Shown here: positions 25,140-38,259 of the stretch, piece by piece
Layout: each line of letters opens with the position of its first letter
Position numbering within the stretch: position 1 is the first letter of the stretch
From: Symsagittifera roscoffensis
Lineage: Eukaryota; Xenacoelomorpha; Acoela; Convolutidae
Length of the DNA stretch: 64,000 nucleotides
NCBI RefSeq assembly: GCF_963678635.1
Contig: NC_087063.1
Coordinates: forward strand, 85,299,574 to 85,363,573
Direction: 5' to 3'
Program-made: the position numbers and the translations under genes
Notes under the pieces: model-generated
Databases searched by the model: none
Seen by the model: only the letters and a program-made list of their open reading frames with translations
Told to the model about the DNA's origin: nothing

Positions 25140-28100
25140 TCATTTTTTTTGTGATAATTATTTATGCGAGTTTATCAAAAAAAATTGAACAAATAACTCC
25201 GCCAGAATATTTAAATCATCCCGAATTTCGAAATCTCAGGATAATCCAAATCATTCAGATTGTCCGAATTCTCAAGATAATCCAAATACTTCTGATTGTC
25301 CGAATATTTAGTACAATCCTAATTCTTCTGATTTTCTGAGTCTTCGGGTTAAACCAAATCCTCCGGCTTAACCCAATCCTGCGGATTATTCAAATGCTCC
25401 GGATTATCCAAATCCTCCGGATTTTCCGATTCCTCCGGATTATTCACACCCCCAGGATAATCGAAAAACTCCAAAGTTTTCTAATGTTCCGGATTAACCA
25501 AATCATTAGAAGTATAGAACTTCCATACCCCGCCCTTAGTAAACCCATATAATTTTTTTTTCAAAAATTATATTTTTGACGCGAGAAAAGTGACATATTT
25601 GTGCTGATACTTTCCCGAGTACATGAGTAGAAGAAATCCAGGTATCTAATCATTTTTTTTGTGATAATTATTTATGCGAGTTTATCAAAAAAAATTGAAC
25701 AATTAACTCCGCCAGAATATTTAAATCATCCCGAATTTCGAAATCTCAGGATAATCCAAATCATCCAGATTGTCCGAATTCTCAAGATAATCCAAATACT
25801 TCTGATTGTCCGAATATTTAGTACAATCCTAATTCTCCTGATTTTCTGAGTCTTCGGGTTAAACCAAATCCTCCGGCTTAACCCAATCCTGCGGATTATT
25901 CAAATGCTCCGGATTATCCAAATCCTCCGGATTTTCCGATTCCTCCGGATTATTCACACCCCCAGGATAATCGAAAAACTCCAAAGTTTTCTAATGCTCC
26001 GGATTAACCAAATCATTAGAAGTATAGAACTTCCATACCCCGCCCTTAGTAAACCCATATATTTTTTTTTTCAAAAATTATATTTTTGACGCGAGAAAAG
26101 TGACATATTTGTGCTGATACTTTCCCGAGTACATGAGTAGAAGAAATCCAGGTATCTAATCATTTTTTTTGTGATAATTATTTATGCGAGTTTATCAAAA
26201 AAAATTGAACAATTAACTCCGCCAGAATATTTAAATCATCCCGAATTTCGAAATCTCAGGATAATCCAAATCATCCAGATTGTCCGAATTCTCAAGATAA
26301 TCCAAATACTTCTGATTGTCCGAATATTTAGTACAATCCTAATTCTCCTGATTTTCTGAGTCTTCGGGTTAAACCAAATCCTCCGGCTTAACCCAATCCT
26401 GCGGATTATTCAAATGCTCCGGATTATCCAAATCCTCCGGATTTTCCGATTCCTCCGGATTATTCACACCCCCAGGATAATCGAAAAACTCCAAAGTTTT
26501 CTAATGCTCCGGATTAACCAAATCATTAGAAGTATAGAACTTCCATACCCCGCCCTTAGTAAACCCATATATTTTTTTTTTCAAAAATTATATTTTTGAC
26601 GCGAGAAAAGTGACATATTTGTGCTGATACTTTCCCGAGTACATGAGTAGAAGAAATCCAGGTATCTAATCATTTTTTTTGTGATAATTATTTATTCGAG
26701 TTTATCAAAAAAAATTGAACAATTAACTCCGCCAGAATATTTAAATCATCCCGAATTTCGAAATCTCAGGATAATCCAAATCATCCAGATTGTCCGAATT
26801 CTCAAGATAATCCAAATACTTCTGATTGTCCGAATATTTAGTACAATCCTAATTCTCCTGATTTTCTGAGTCTTCGGGTTAAACCAAATCCTCCGGCTTA
26901 ACCCAATCCTGCGGATTATTCAAATGCTCCGGATTATCCAAATCCTCCGGATTTTCCGATTCCTCCGGATTATTCACACCCCCAGGATAATCGAAAAACT
27001 CCAAAGTTTTCTAATGCTCCGGATTAACCAAATCATTAGAAGTATAGAACTTCCATACCCCGCCCTTAGTAAACCCATATATTTTTTTTTTCAAAAATTA
27101 TATTTTTGACGCGAGAAAAGTGAAATATTTGTGCTGATACTTTCCCGAGTACATGAGTAGAAGAAATCCAGGTATCTAATCATTTTTTTTGTGATAATTA
27201 TTTATGCGAGTTTATCAAAAAAAATTGAACAATTAACTCCGCCAGAATATTTAAATCATCCCGAATTTCGAAATCTCAGGATAATCCAAATCATCCAGAT
27301 TGTCCGAATTCTCAAGATAATCCAAATACTTCTGATTGTCCGAATATTTAGTACAATCCTAATTCTCCTGATTTTCTGAGTCTTCGGGTTAAACCAAATC
27401 CTCCGGCTTAACCCAATCCTGCGGATTATTCAAATGCTCCGGATTATCCAAATCCTCCGGATTTTCCGATTCCTCCGGATTATTCACACCCCCAGGATAA
27501 TCGAAAAACTCCAAAGTTTTCTAATGCTCCGGATTAACCAAATCATTAGAAGTATAGAACTTCCATACCCCGCCCTTAGTAAACCCATATATTTTTTTTT
27601 TCAAAAATTATATTTTTGACGCGAGAAAAGTGACATATTTGTGCTGATACTTTCCCGAGTACATGAGTAGAAGAAATCCAGGTATCTAATCATTTTTTTT
27701 GTGATAATTATTTATGCGATTTTATCAAAAAAAATTGAACAATTAACTCCGCCAGAATATTTAAATCATCCCGAATTTCGAAATCTCAGGATAATCCAAA
27801 TCATCCAGATTGTCCGAATTCTCAAGATAATCCAAATACTTCTGATTGTCCGAAGATTTAGTACAATCCTAATTCTCCTGATTTTCTGAGTCTTCGGGTT
27901 AAACCAAATCCTCCGGCTTAACCCAATCCTGCGGATTATTCAAATGCTCCGGATTATCCAAATCCTCCGGATTTTCCGATTCCTCCGGATTATTCACACC
28001 CCCAGGATAATCGAAAAACTCCAAAGTTTTCTAATGCTCCGGATTAACCAAATCATTAGAAGTATAGAACTTCCATACCCCGCCCTTAGTAAACCCATAT

Positions 28101-30120
28101 ATTTTTTTTTTCAAAAATTATATTTTTGACGCGAGAAAAGTGACATATTTGTGCTGATACTTTCCCGAGTACATGAGTAGAAGAAATCCAGGTATCTAAT
28201 CATTTTTTTTGTGATAATTATTTATGCGAGTTTATCAAAAAAAATTGAACAATTAACTCCGCCAGAATATTTAAATCATCCCGAATTTCGAAATCTCAGG
28301 ATAATCCAAATCATCCAGATTGTCCGAATTCTCAAGATAATCCAAATACTTCTGATTGTCCGAATATTTAGTACAATCCTAATTCTCCTGATTTTCTGAG
28401 TCTTCGGGTTAAACCAAATCCTCCGGCTTAACCCAATCCTGCGGATTATTCAAATGCTCCGGATTATCCAAATCCTCCGGATTTTCCGATTCCTCCGGAT
28501 TATTCACACCCCCAGGATAATCGAAAAACTCCAAAGTTTTCTAATGCTCCGGATTAACCAAATCATTAGAAGTATAGAACTTCCATACCCCGCCCTTAGT
28601 AAACCCATATATTTTTTTTTTCAAAAATTATATTTTTGACGCGAGAAAAGTGACATATTTGTGCTGATACTTTCCCGAGTACATGAGTAGAAGAAATCCA
28701 GGTATCTAATCATTTTTTTTGTGATAATTATTTATGCGAGTTTATCAAAAAAAATTGAACAATTAACTCCGCCAGAATATTTAAATCATCCCGAATTTCG
28801 AAATCTCAGGATAATCCAAATCATCCAGATTGTCCGAATTCTCAAGATAATCCAAATACTTCTGATTGTCCGAATATTTAGTACAATCCTAATTCTCCTG
28901 ATTTTCTGAGTCTTCGGGTTAAACCAAATCCTCCGGCTTAACCCAATCCTGCGGATTATTCAAATGCTCCGGATTATCCAAATCCTCCGGATTTTCCGAT
29001 TCCTCCGGATTATTCACACCCCCAGGATAATCGAAAAACTCCAAAGTTTTCTAATGCTCCGGATTAACCAAATCATTAGAAGTATAGAACTTCCATACCC
29101 CGCCCTTAGTAAACCCATATATTTTTTTTTTCAAAAATTATATTTTTGACGCGAGAAAAGTGAAATATTTGTGCTGATACTTTCCCGAGTACATGAGTAG
29201 AAGAAATCCAGGTATCTAATCATTTTTTTTGTGATAATTATTTATGCGAGTTTATCAAAAAAAATTGAACAATTAACTCCGCCAGAATATTTAAATCATC
29301 CCGAATTTCGAAATCTCAGGATAATCCAAATCATCCAGATTGTCCGAATTCTCAAGATAATCCAAATACTTCTGATTGTCCGAATATTTAGTACAATCCT
29401 AATTCTCCTGATTTTCTGAGTCTTCGGGTTAAACCAAATCCTCCGGCTTAACCCAATCCTGCGGATTATTCAAATGCTCCGGATTATCCAAATCCTCCGG
29501 ATTTTCCGATTCCTCCGGATTATTCACACCCCCAGGATAATCGAAAAACTCCAAAGTTTTCTAATGCTCCGGATTAACCAAATCATTAGAAGTATAGAAC
29601 TTCCATACGCCGCCCTTAGTAAACCCATATATTTTTTTTTTCAAAAATTATATTTTTGACGCGAGAAAAGTGACATATTTGTGCTGATACTTTCCCGAGT
29701 ACATGAGTAGAAGAAATCCAGGTATCTAATCATTTTTTTTGTGATAATTATTTATGCGAGTTTATCAAAAAAAAATTGAACAATTAACTCCGCCAGAATA
29801 TTTAAATCATCCCGAATTTCGAAATCTCAGGATAATCCAAATCATCCAGATTGTCCGAATTCTCAAGATAATCCAAACACTTCTGATTGTCCGAATATTT
29901 AGTACAATCCTAATTCTCCTGATTTTCTGAGTCTTCGGGTTAAACCAAATCCTCCGGCTTAACCCAATCCTGCGGATTATTCAAATGCTCCGGATTATCC
30001 AAATTCTCCGGATTTTCCGATTCCTCCGGATTATTCACACCCCCAGGATAATCGAAAAACTCCAAAGTTTTCTAATGCTCCGGATTAACCAAATCATTAG
30101 AAGTATAGAACTTCCATACC
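25140..30120. repeat. Homogeneous 510-bp tandem array (ten deleted monomers)
   Basis: Ten consecutive units share the deletion junction TTTATCAAAAAAAATTGAAC (first near 25179-25199, then every 510 bases to about 29770). Units differ by only a handful of bases; examples are an A in place of C at 27123 and 29163 and one extra A in the tenth unit. Relative to the 1,013-bp monomer near 20281, each lacks ~503 bases: everything from just after the right arm of the short inverted repeat through the whole core to CGAACAATTAACTCCGCC. The short open frames inside (62 and 61 codons per unit) are products of the 18-bp repeats. Confidence 0.92.
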
Positions 30121-32270
30121 CCGCCCTTAGTAAACCCATACATTTTATCTTTTTTTCATAAATTCTATTTGGACGCAAGAAAAGTGACATGCTTGAGCTG
30201 ATACTTTCCACAGGACTTGAGTGAACAAAATCCAGAGCACTAATCATTTTTTTTGTGATTAAAACGTATGCCAGTTTATCAAAAAAAAATTTGAAATTCA
30301 AGCATCGCGACGAAAAACTTTATCATATTTTTTTTGATGTTTTGAGATAAAAAATTAATCAAAAAAAAAGGTAAATAATCTTTCTATTTTGTTCAAAGAA
30401 ACTGAAACAAAAATTGATTCATTATATAATTATAATCTCATCTCCCGGTGTTCTAATTCCTCTTTGTCCATGTTGCACTTCATTTCGACTTCTCTTGTGA
30501 TACAAACACTGTATTAGGGCTCATTAGTCTATTCAAGTTCGGCTCAACGACTGTTTTTCTAGCGTTCGCCTTGGTATTGATAACACTTGCAGGAGTTGAA
30601 CGTGATACAACATCCAAGCACTCTTCCAGCTTGATTCGGATAAATTGCAAAACCTTGCTGCTAATTAAGTCGTTTTTGCTTTCCAGCAACTTTTTAGGCT
30701 CGCTTGCTAAACTGTTTCAATCTTCCTTCCTATTTGCGGCTTTCGATTGATCTGAGACAAGTGGGGTATCCAAATCCTCGCGAACATTTAATTTCTCCAG
30801 AATATTTCAATTATCTTAAATTTCGAATCCTCAGGATAATACAAATCCTCCAGATTGTCCGAATCCTCGGTATAATCTAAGTCCTTCTGATTGTCCGAAT
30901 CTCAGTGTAATCCTAATCCTCCTAATTTTCTGAGTCGTCAGGATAAACTAAACCCTCCGGTTTTTCCCAATCCTGCGGATTATCCAATGCTCCGGGTTAT
31001 TCAAACACTCCGGTTAACCCAAATGCTTCTGATTTTCCGAATTTTCCGTATAATCCGACTACATTGGATTATCCAATCCACCGCATTCTCCAATTCCTTC
31101 GAATTATCCAACTCATTAGAAGTATAGAACTTCCATAACCCAACCCTTAGTAAACCCATACATTTTACCTTTTTTCAAAAATTGTATTTTGACGCGAGAA
31201 AAGTGACATGTTTGTGCTGATATTTTCCCGAGTACATGAGTAGAGGAAATCCAGAGCACTAATCATTTTTTGTGATAAATTTTTATGCAAGTTTATCAAA
31301 AAAATTTATACTAGTCAACCATCGTGACAACAAAGTTTAAAATGATCTTAAAATTTTTTTTCAGATTAAAAACAATTCATATAAAATTTGCGATAAACTA
31401 ATCTTCCAATTCTGTTATAAAAAACTCAAAAAAATTGAAATAAAATGAAAGTATTTTCTCTTGTCATGGTTTACTAATTCCTCTTTGTCCATGTTGCATT
31501 TCATTTTGAGTTCTCTTGTGATACAATGTGCTGTATTACGGCTCATTGAATTATTCATCTCCAGCTCAACGACTGATTTTCGAGCGTTTGCATTGTTATT
31601 GATACCATTTGCAGGAGTTGAATTTGATACACTATCCAAGCACTCTTCCAGCCTGATTTGGATAAACTGCAAATCACTGCAGCTAAAAAAGTCGCTTTTG
31701 GTTCCAGCAACTTTTTAGGCTCTCTTGCTAAACTTTTTCCATCGTGCTAACTCTTTGCGGCTTTCGATTGCTCTGAGTCACGAGAGATATTCAAAACCTC
31801 GCGAACAGTTAACTCCGCCAGAATATTTTAATCTTCCCGAATTTCGAATCCTCAGAATATTCCAAGTCATCCAGATTGTCCGAATCCTCAAGATAATCCA
31901 AATCCTTCTGATTGTCCGAAAATTTAGTATAATCCTAATTCTCCTGATTTTCCGAGTCTTCGGGTTAAACCAAATCCTCCGGCTTAACCCAATCCTGCGG
32001 ATTATCCAAATGCTCCGGGTTATCCAAATCTTCCGGATTTTCTGATTGCTCCGGATTATTCACACACCCAGGATAATCGAAAACCTCCAAAATTTTCTAA
32101 TGCTCCGGGTTAACCAAATCATTAGAAGTATAGAACTTCCATACTCCGCCCTTAGTAAACCCATAAATTTTACTTTTTTTCAAAAACTATTTTTTGACGC
32201 GAGAAAAGTGACATATTTGTGCTGATACTTTCCCGAGTACATGAGTAGAGGAAATCCAGGGATCTAATCA
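30120..32270. repeat. Two-monomer block repeated at 36.26-38.41 kb
   Basis: The distinctive monomer starting CTATTTGGACGCAAGAAAAG, and the monomer after it, recur about 6,144 bases downstream with high identity, including shared short frames at 30891/37036 and 31415/37559. Together with the copies of one identical 73-codon minus frame at 24433, 32463, 40632 and 41644, this shows mosaic, higher-order organisation. Confidence 0.75.
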
Positions 32271-35200
32271 TTTTTTTTGTGATAAATATCTATGCGAGTT
32301 TATCAAAAAAATTCATACAATTGAAACCTCGTGACAACAAATTTTAAAATGATTTCAAAATTTATTATTTTTTCAGATTAAAAACAATTCAAATAAAATT
32401 TGCGATAAACTAATCCTCCAATTCTGTTATAAAAAACTCAAAAAAATTGAATTAAAATAAAATTATTTTCTCTTGTCATGGTTTACTAATTCCTCTTTGT
32501 CCATGTTGCATTTCATTTTGAGTTCTCTTCTGATACAATGTGCTGTATTGCGGCTCATTGATTTATTCATCTCCAGCTCAACTACTGATTTTCGAGCGTT
32601 TGCATTGATATTGATACCATTTGCAGGAGTTGAAGTTGATACACTATCCAAGCACTCTTCCAGCCTGATTTGGATAAATTGCAATCACTGCAGCTAGATA
32701 AGTCGCTTTTGGTTCCAGCAATTTTTTAGGCTCGCATGCTAAACTGTTTCCATCTTGCTGCCTATTTGCGGCTTTCGATTGATCTGAAACATGAGGATTA
32801 TCCAAAACCTCGCGAACAGTTAACTCCGCCAGAATATTTAAATCATCCCGAATTTCGAAATCTCAGGATAATCCAAATCATCCAGATTGTCCGAATTCTC
32901 AAGATAATCCAAATACTTCTGATTGTCCGAATATTTAGTACAATCCTAATTCTTCTGATTTTCTGAGTCTTCGGGTTAAACCAAATCCTCCGGCTTAACC
33001 CAATCCTGCGGATTATTCAAATGCTCCGGATTATCCAAATCCTCCGGATTTTCCTAATCCTCCGGATTATTCACACCCCCAGGATAATCGAAAAACTCCA
33101 AAGTTTTTTAATGCTCCGGATTAACCAAATCATTAGAAGTATAGAACTTCCATACCCCGCCCTTAGTAAACCCATATATTTTTTTTTTCAAAAATTATAT
33201 TTTTGACGCGAGAAAAGTGACATATTTGTGCTGATACTTCCCCGAGTACATGAGTAGAGGAAATCCAGGGATCTAATCATTTTTTTGTGATGAATATTTA
33301 TGCGAGTTTATCAAAAAAATCATACAATTCAACCATCGCGACAACAAATTTTAAAATGATTTTAAAATTTTTCAATTTTTCAGATTAAAAACAATGCAAA
33401 TAAAAATTGCGATAAACTAATCTTCCGATTCTGTTAGAAGAAACTCAGAAAAGTTTTGAATTTAAATAAAATTATAAACTTTTGTCCTGGTTTTCCAATT
33501 ACTCTTTTCTATGTTGCTTTTAGAGTTATCTTGTGATACAATGTGCTGTATTACGGCTCATTGGTTTATTCATCTCCAGCTCAACGACTGATTTTCGAGC
33601 GTTTGCATTGGTATTGATACCATTTGCAAGACTTGAATTTGATAAAAAATCCAACCACTCTTTTAGCTTGGTTCGGATAAATTGCAAATCACTGCTGCTA
33701 ATTTAGTCGCTTTTGGTTTTGAGCAATTTTTTAGGCTCGCATGCTAAACTGTTTCCATCTTGCTGCCTATTTGTGGCTTTCGATTGATCTGAAACATGAG
33801 GAATATCCAAATCCTCGCGAATATTTAACTCCTCCAGAGTATTTAAATTATCCTGAATTTCGAATCCTCAGGATAATCCAAATCCTCCAGATTGTCCGAA
33901 TACTCAGGATAATTTAAGTCCTTCTGATTGTCCGAATATTTAGTATAATCCTAATTCTCCTGATTTTCTGAGTCTTCGGGTTGAACTAAATCCTCCGGCT
34001 TAACCCAATCCTGCGGATTATCCAAATGCTCCGGGTTATCCAAATCCTCCGGATTTTCTGATTGCTCCGGATTATTTACACCCCCAGGATAATCGAAAAC
34101 CTCCAAAATTTTCTAATGCTCCGGATTAACCAAATCATTAGAAGTATAGAACTTCCATACTCCGCCCTTAGTAAACCCATAAATTTTACTTTTTTTCAAA
34201 AATTGTATTTTGACGCGAGAAAAGTGACATATTTGTGCTGATACTTTCCCGAGTACATGAGTAGAGGAAATACAGGGATCTAATCATTTTTTTGTGATAA
34301 ATATTTATGCGAGTTTATCAAAAAAAATCATACAATTCAATCATCGTGACAACAAATTTGAAAATGATTTCAAAATTTATTATTTTTTCAGATTAAAAAC
34401 AATTCATATAAAATTTGCGATAAACTAATCCTCCAATTCTGTTATAAAAAACACAAAAAAATTGAATTAAAATGAAATTATTTTCTCTTGTCATGGTTTA
34501 CTAATTGCTCTTTGTCCATGTTGCATTTCATTTTGAGTTCTCTTCTGATACAATGTGCTGTATTGCGGCTCATTGATTTATTCATCTCCAGCTCAACTAA
34601 TGATTTTCAAGCGTTTGCATTGATATTGATACCATTTGCAGGAGTTGAAGTTGATACACTATCCAAGCACTCTTCCAGCCTGATTTGGATAAATTGCAAT
34701 CACTGCAGCTAAATGAGTCGCTTTTGGTTCCAGCAATTTTTTAGGCTCGTTTACTAATTTTTTTCTATCCTGCTTCCTCTTTGAGGGTTTCGATTGCCCT
34801 GAGACATGAGTGATATCCAAATCCTCGCGAAAATTTAACACCTCCAAATTAATTAAATCATCCTAATTTTTCGAATCCTCAGGATAATCCAAATCCGCCA
34901 GACTGTCAGACTCCTGCGGATTATCCAAATGCTCCGGGTTATCCAAATCATTAGAAGTATAGAACTTCCATACCCCGCCCTTAGTATCATCATTCCTTTT
35001 ACTTTTTTCAAAAACTCAATTTTGACGCGAGAAAGTGATATGTTTGAGCTGATCCTTTCCCGAGGACATAATTAGACGAAATCCGGAGCGCTAATTGTCT
35101 TCTTTATGATAAAAATTTATGCGAATATATCAAAAAAATCTTGTAAATCAACCATCGCGTTAAAAAATTTTGTTATGATTTTTTAGTTTTTATTTTTCAG

Positions 35201-36624
35201 ATAAAAAATTATTCTAATGAAAGTTGCGATAATGTAATCTTCCCATTGTGTTAGAAGAAACTCAAAACAAATTGAATTAAAATAAAATTGTAATCTCTCG
35301 TCATGGTTTTCTAATTCCTCTTTGTCAATGTTGCATTTCGTTTTGTCTTCTCTTGTGATACAATGTGCTCCATTACTGCTCATTGGTTTATTCATCTCCA
35401 GCTCAACGACTGTTTTTCTAGCGTTTGCATTGGCATTGATATCATTTGCAGGACCTGAATTTGATACACTAGCCAAGCACTCTTCCAGCCTGACTTGGAT
35501 AAAATGCAAATCACTGCAGCTAAATAAGTCGTTTTTGGTTCCAGCAATTTTTTAGGCTCGGTTGCTAAAATTTTTCCATCGTGCTCCCTCTTTGCGGCTT
35601 TCGAATGCTCTGAGTCACGAGGGATATCCAAATCCTCGCGAACATTTAACTCCTTCAGAATACTTAAATCATCCTGACTTTTCGAATCCTCAGGATAATC
35701 CAAATCCTCATGATAATCCGAAACCTCAGGATAACTCAAATCCTTCAGATTGTCCGAATCCTTAAGATAACCCAAATCCTTCTGTTTGTCCGAATCCTCA
35801 GTATAACTCTAATCGTCCCGATTGTCCGAATCCTCAGTATAATCCTCATCCTCCTGATTTTCTGAGTCTTCAGGACAAACTAAATCCTCCGGTTTTTCCC
35901 AATCTTGCGGATTCTCCAATGCTCCGGGTTATTCAAACACTCCGGTTAACCCAAAAATTTCTGATTGTCCGAATTTTCTGTATAATCCGACTACTCTGGA
36001 TTATCCAATCCTCAGCATTCTCCAATTGCTCCGAATTTGCATCCTCCTGATTTTGTCAGTCTTCAGGATAAACCAAATTCTCCAGCTTGTCTCAATCCTG
36101 CGGATTATCCAAATGATCCGGGTTATCCAAACACTCCGGACTATACAAATGCTTCTGATTGGCTGAATCCTCCGGATGGTCCAACTACTCTGGGTTATTC
36201 AAATCCTCCGCATTGTCTAAATCCTCCGGATTATCCAAATCATTAGAAGTATAGAACTTCCATACCCGCCCCCAGTAAACCCATACATTTTATCTTTTTT
36301 TCAAAAATTCTATTTGGACGCAAGAAAAGTGACATGCTTGAGCTGATAATTTCCACAGGACTTGAGTGAACAAAATCCAGAGCACTAATCATTTTTTTTG
36401 TGATTAAAACGTATGCCAGTTTATCAAAAAAAGTTTTGAAATTCAAGCATCGCGACGAAAAACTTTATCATATTTTTTTAAGTTTTCAGATAAAAAATTA
36501 ATCAAAAAAATAAAGATAAATAATCTTTCTATTTTGTTCAAAGAAACTGAAACAAAAATTGATTCATTATATATTTATAATCTCATCTCCCGGTTTTCTA
36601 ATTCCTCTTTGTCCATGTTGCACT

Positions 36625-36918
36625 TCATTTTGACTTCTCTTGTGATACAAACACTGTATTAGGGCTCATTAGTCTATTCAAGTTCGGCTCGACGACTGTT
36701 TTTCTAGCGTTCGCCTTGGTATTGATAACACTTGCAGGAGTTGAATGTGATACAACATCCAAGCACTCTTCCAGCTTGATTCGGATAAATTGCAAAACCT
36801 TGCTGCTAATTAAGTCGTTTTTGCTTTCCAGCAACTTTTTAGGCTCGCTTGCTAAACTGTTTCCATCTTCCTTCCTATTTGCGGCTTTCGATTGATCTGA
36901 GACATGTGGGATATCCAA
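36625..36918 (-). pseudogene. Array core module, minus-strand open copy (divergent type)
   Basis: A 97-codon minus frame starting MDIPHVSDQSKAANRKEDGN. It diverges after NARKTVVEP to NLNRLMSPNTVFVSQEKSK, where other copies have ELEMNKPMSRNTAHCIT. A one-frame shifted C-terminus and an earlier stop indicate decay. The partner at 30480-30689 has lost the N-terminal part. Confidence 0.25.
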
Positions 36919-38259
36919 ATCCTCGCGAACATTTAATTCCTCCAGAATATTTCAATTATCTTAAATTTCGAATCCTCAGGATAATCCAAACCCTCCAGAT
37001 TGTCCGAATCCTCGGTATAATCTAAGTCCTTCTGATTGTCCGAATCTCAGTGTAATCCTAATCCTCCTAATTTTCTGAGTCGTCAGGATAAACTAAACCC
37101 TCCGGTTTTTCCCAATCCTGCGGATTATCCAATGCTCCGGGTTATTCAAACACTCCAGTTAACCCAAATGCTTCTGATTGTCCGAATTTTCCGTATAATC
37201 CGACTACATTGGATTATCCAATCCACCGCATTCTCCAATTCCTTCGAATTATCCAACTCATTAGAAGTATAGAACTTCCACACCCCACCCTTAGTAAACC
37301 CATACATTTAACTTTTTTTCAAAAATTGTATTTTGACGCGAGAAAAGTGACATGTTTGTGCTGCTATTTTCCCGAGTACATGAGTAGAGGAAATCCAGAG
37401 CACTAATCATTTTTTGTGATAAATATTTATGCGAGTTTATCAAAAAAATTTATGCAAGTCAACCATTGTGACAACAAAGTTTAAAATGATCTTAAAATTT
37501 TTTTTCAGATTAAAAACAATTCAAATAAATTTTGCGATAAACTAATCTTCCAATTCTGTTATAAAAAACTCAAAAAAATTGAAATAAAATGAAAGTATTT
37601 TCTCTTGTCATGGTTTACTAATTCCTCTTTGTCCATGTTGCATTTCATTTTGAGTTCTCTTGTGATACAATGTGCTGTATTACGGCTCATTGAATTATTC
37701 ATCTCCAGCTCAACGACTGATTTCCGAGCGTTTGCATTGTTATTGATACCATTTGCAGGAGTTGAATTTGATACACTATCCAAGCACTCTTCCAGCCTGA
37801 TTTGGATAAACTGCAAATCACTGCAGCTAAAAAGTCGCTTTTGGTTCCAGCAACTTTTTAGGCTCTCTTGCTAAATTTTTTCCATCGTGCTACCTCTTTG
37901 CGGCTTTCGATTGCTCTGAGTCACGAGAGATATTCTAAACCTCGCGAACAGTTAACTCCGCCAGAATGTTTAAATCATCCCGAATTTCGAATGCTCAGAA
38001 TAATCCAAGTCATCCAGATTGTCCGAATCCTCAAGATAATCCAAATCCTTCTGATTGTCCGAATATTTAGTATAATCCTATTTCTCCTGATTTTCTGAGT
38101 CTTCGGGTTAAACCAAATCCTCCGGCTTAACCCAATCCTGCGGATTATCCAAATGCTCCGGTTTATCCAAATCTTCCGGATTTTCTGATTGCTCCAGATT
38201 ATTCACACCCCCAGGATAATCGAAAACCTCCAAAATTTTCTAATGCTCCGGATTAACCA

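Noticed and set aside
25151-29659. Repeated 61- and 62-codon frames in the 510-bp array as small genes
   Set aside because: They repeat because the DNA is nearly identical, consist of 18-bp repeat translation, and carry no initiation context or recognisable domain.
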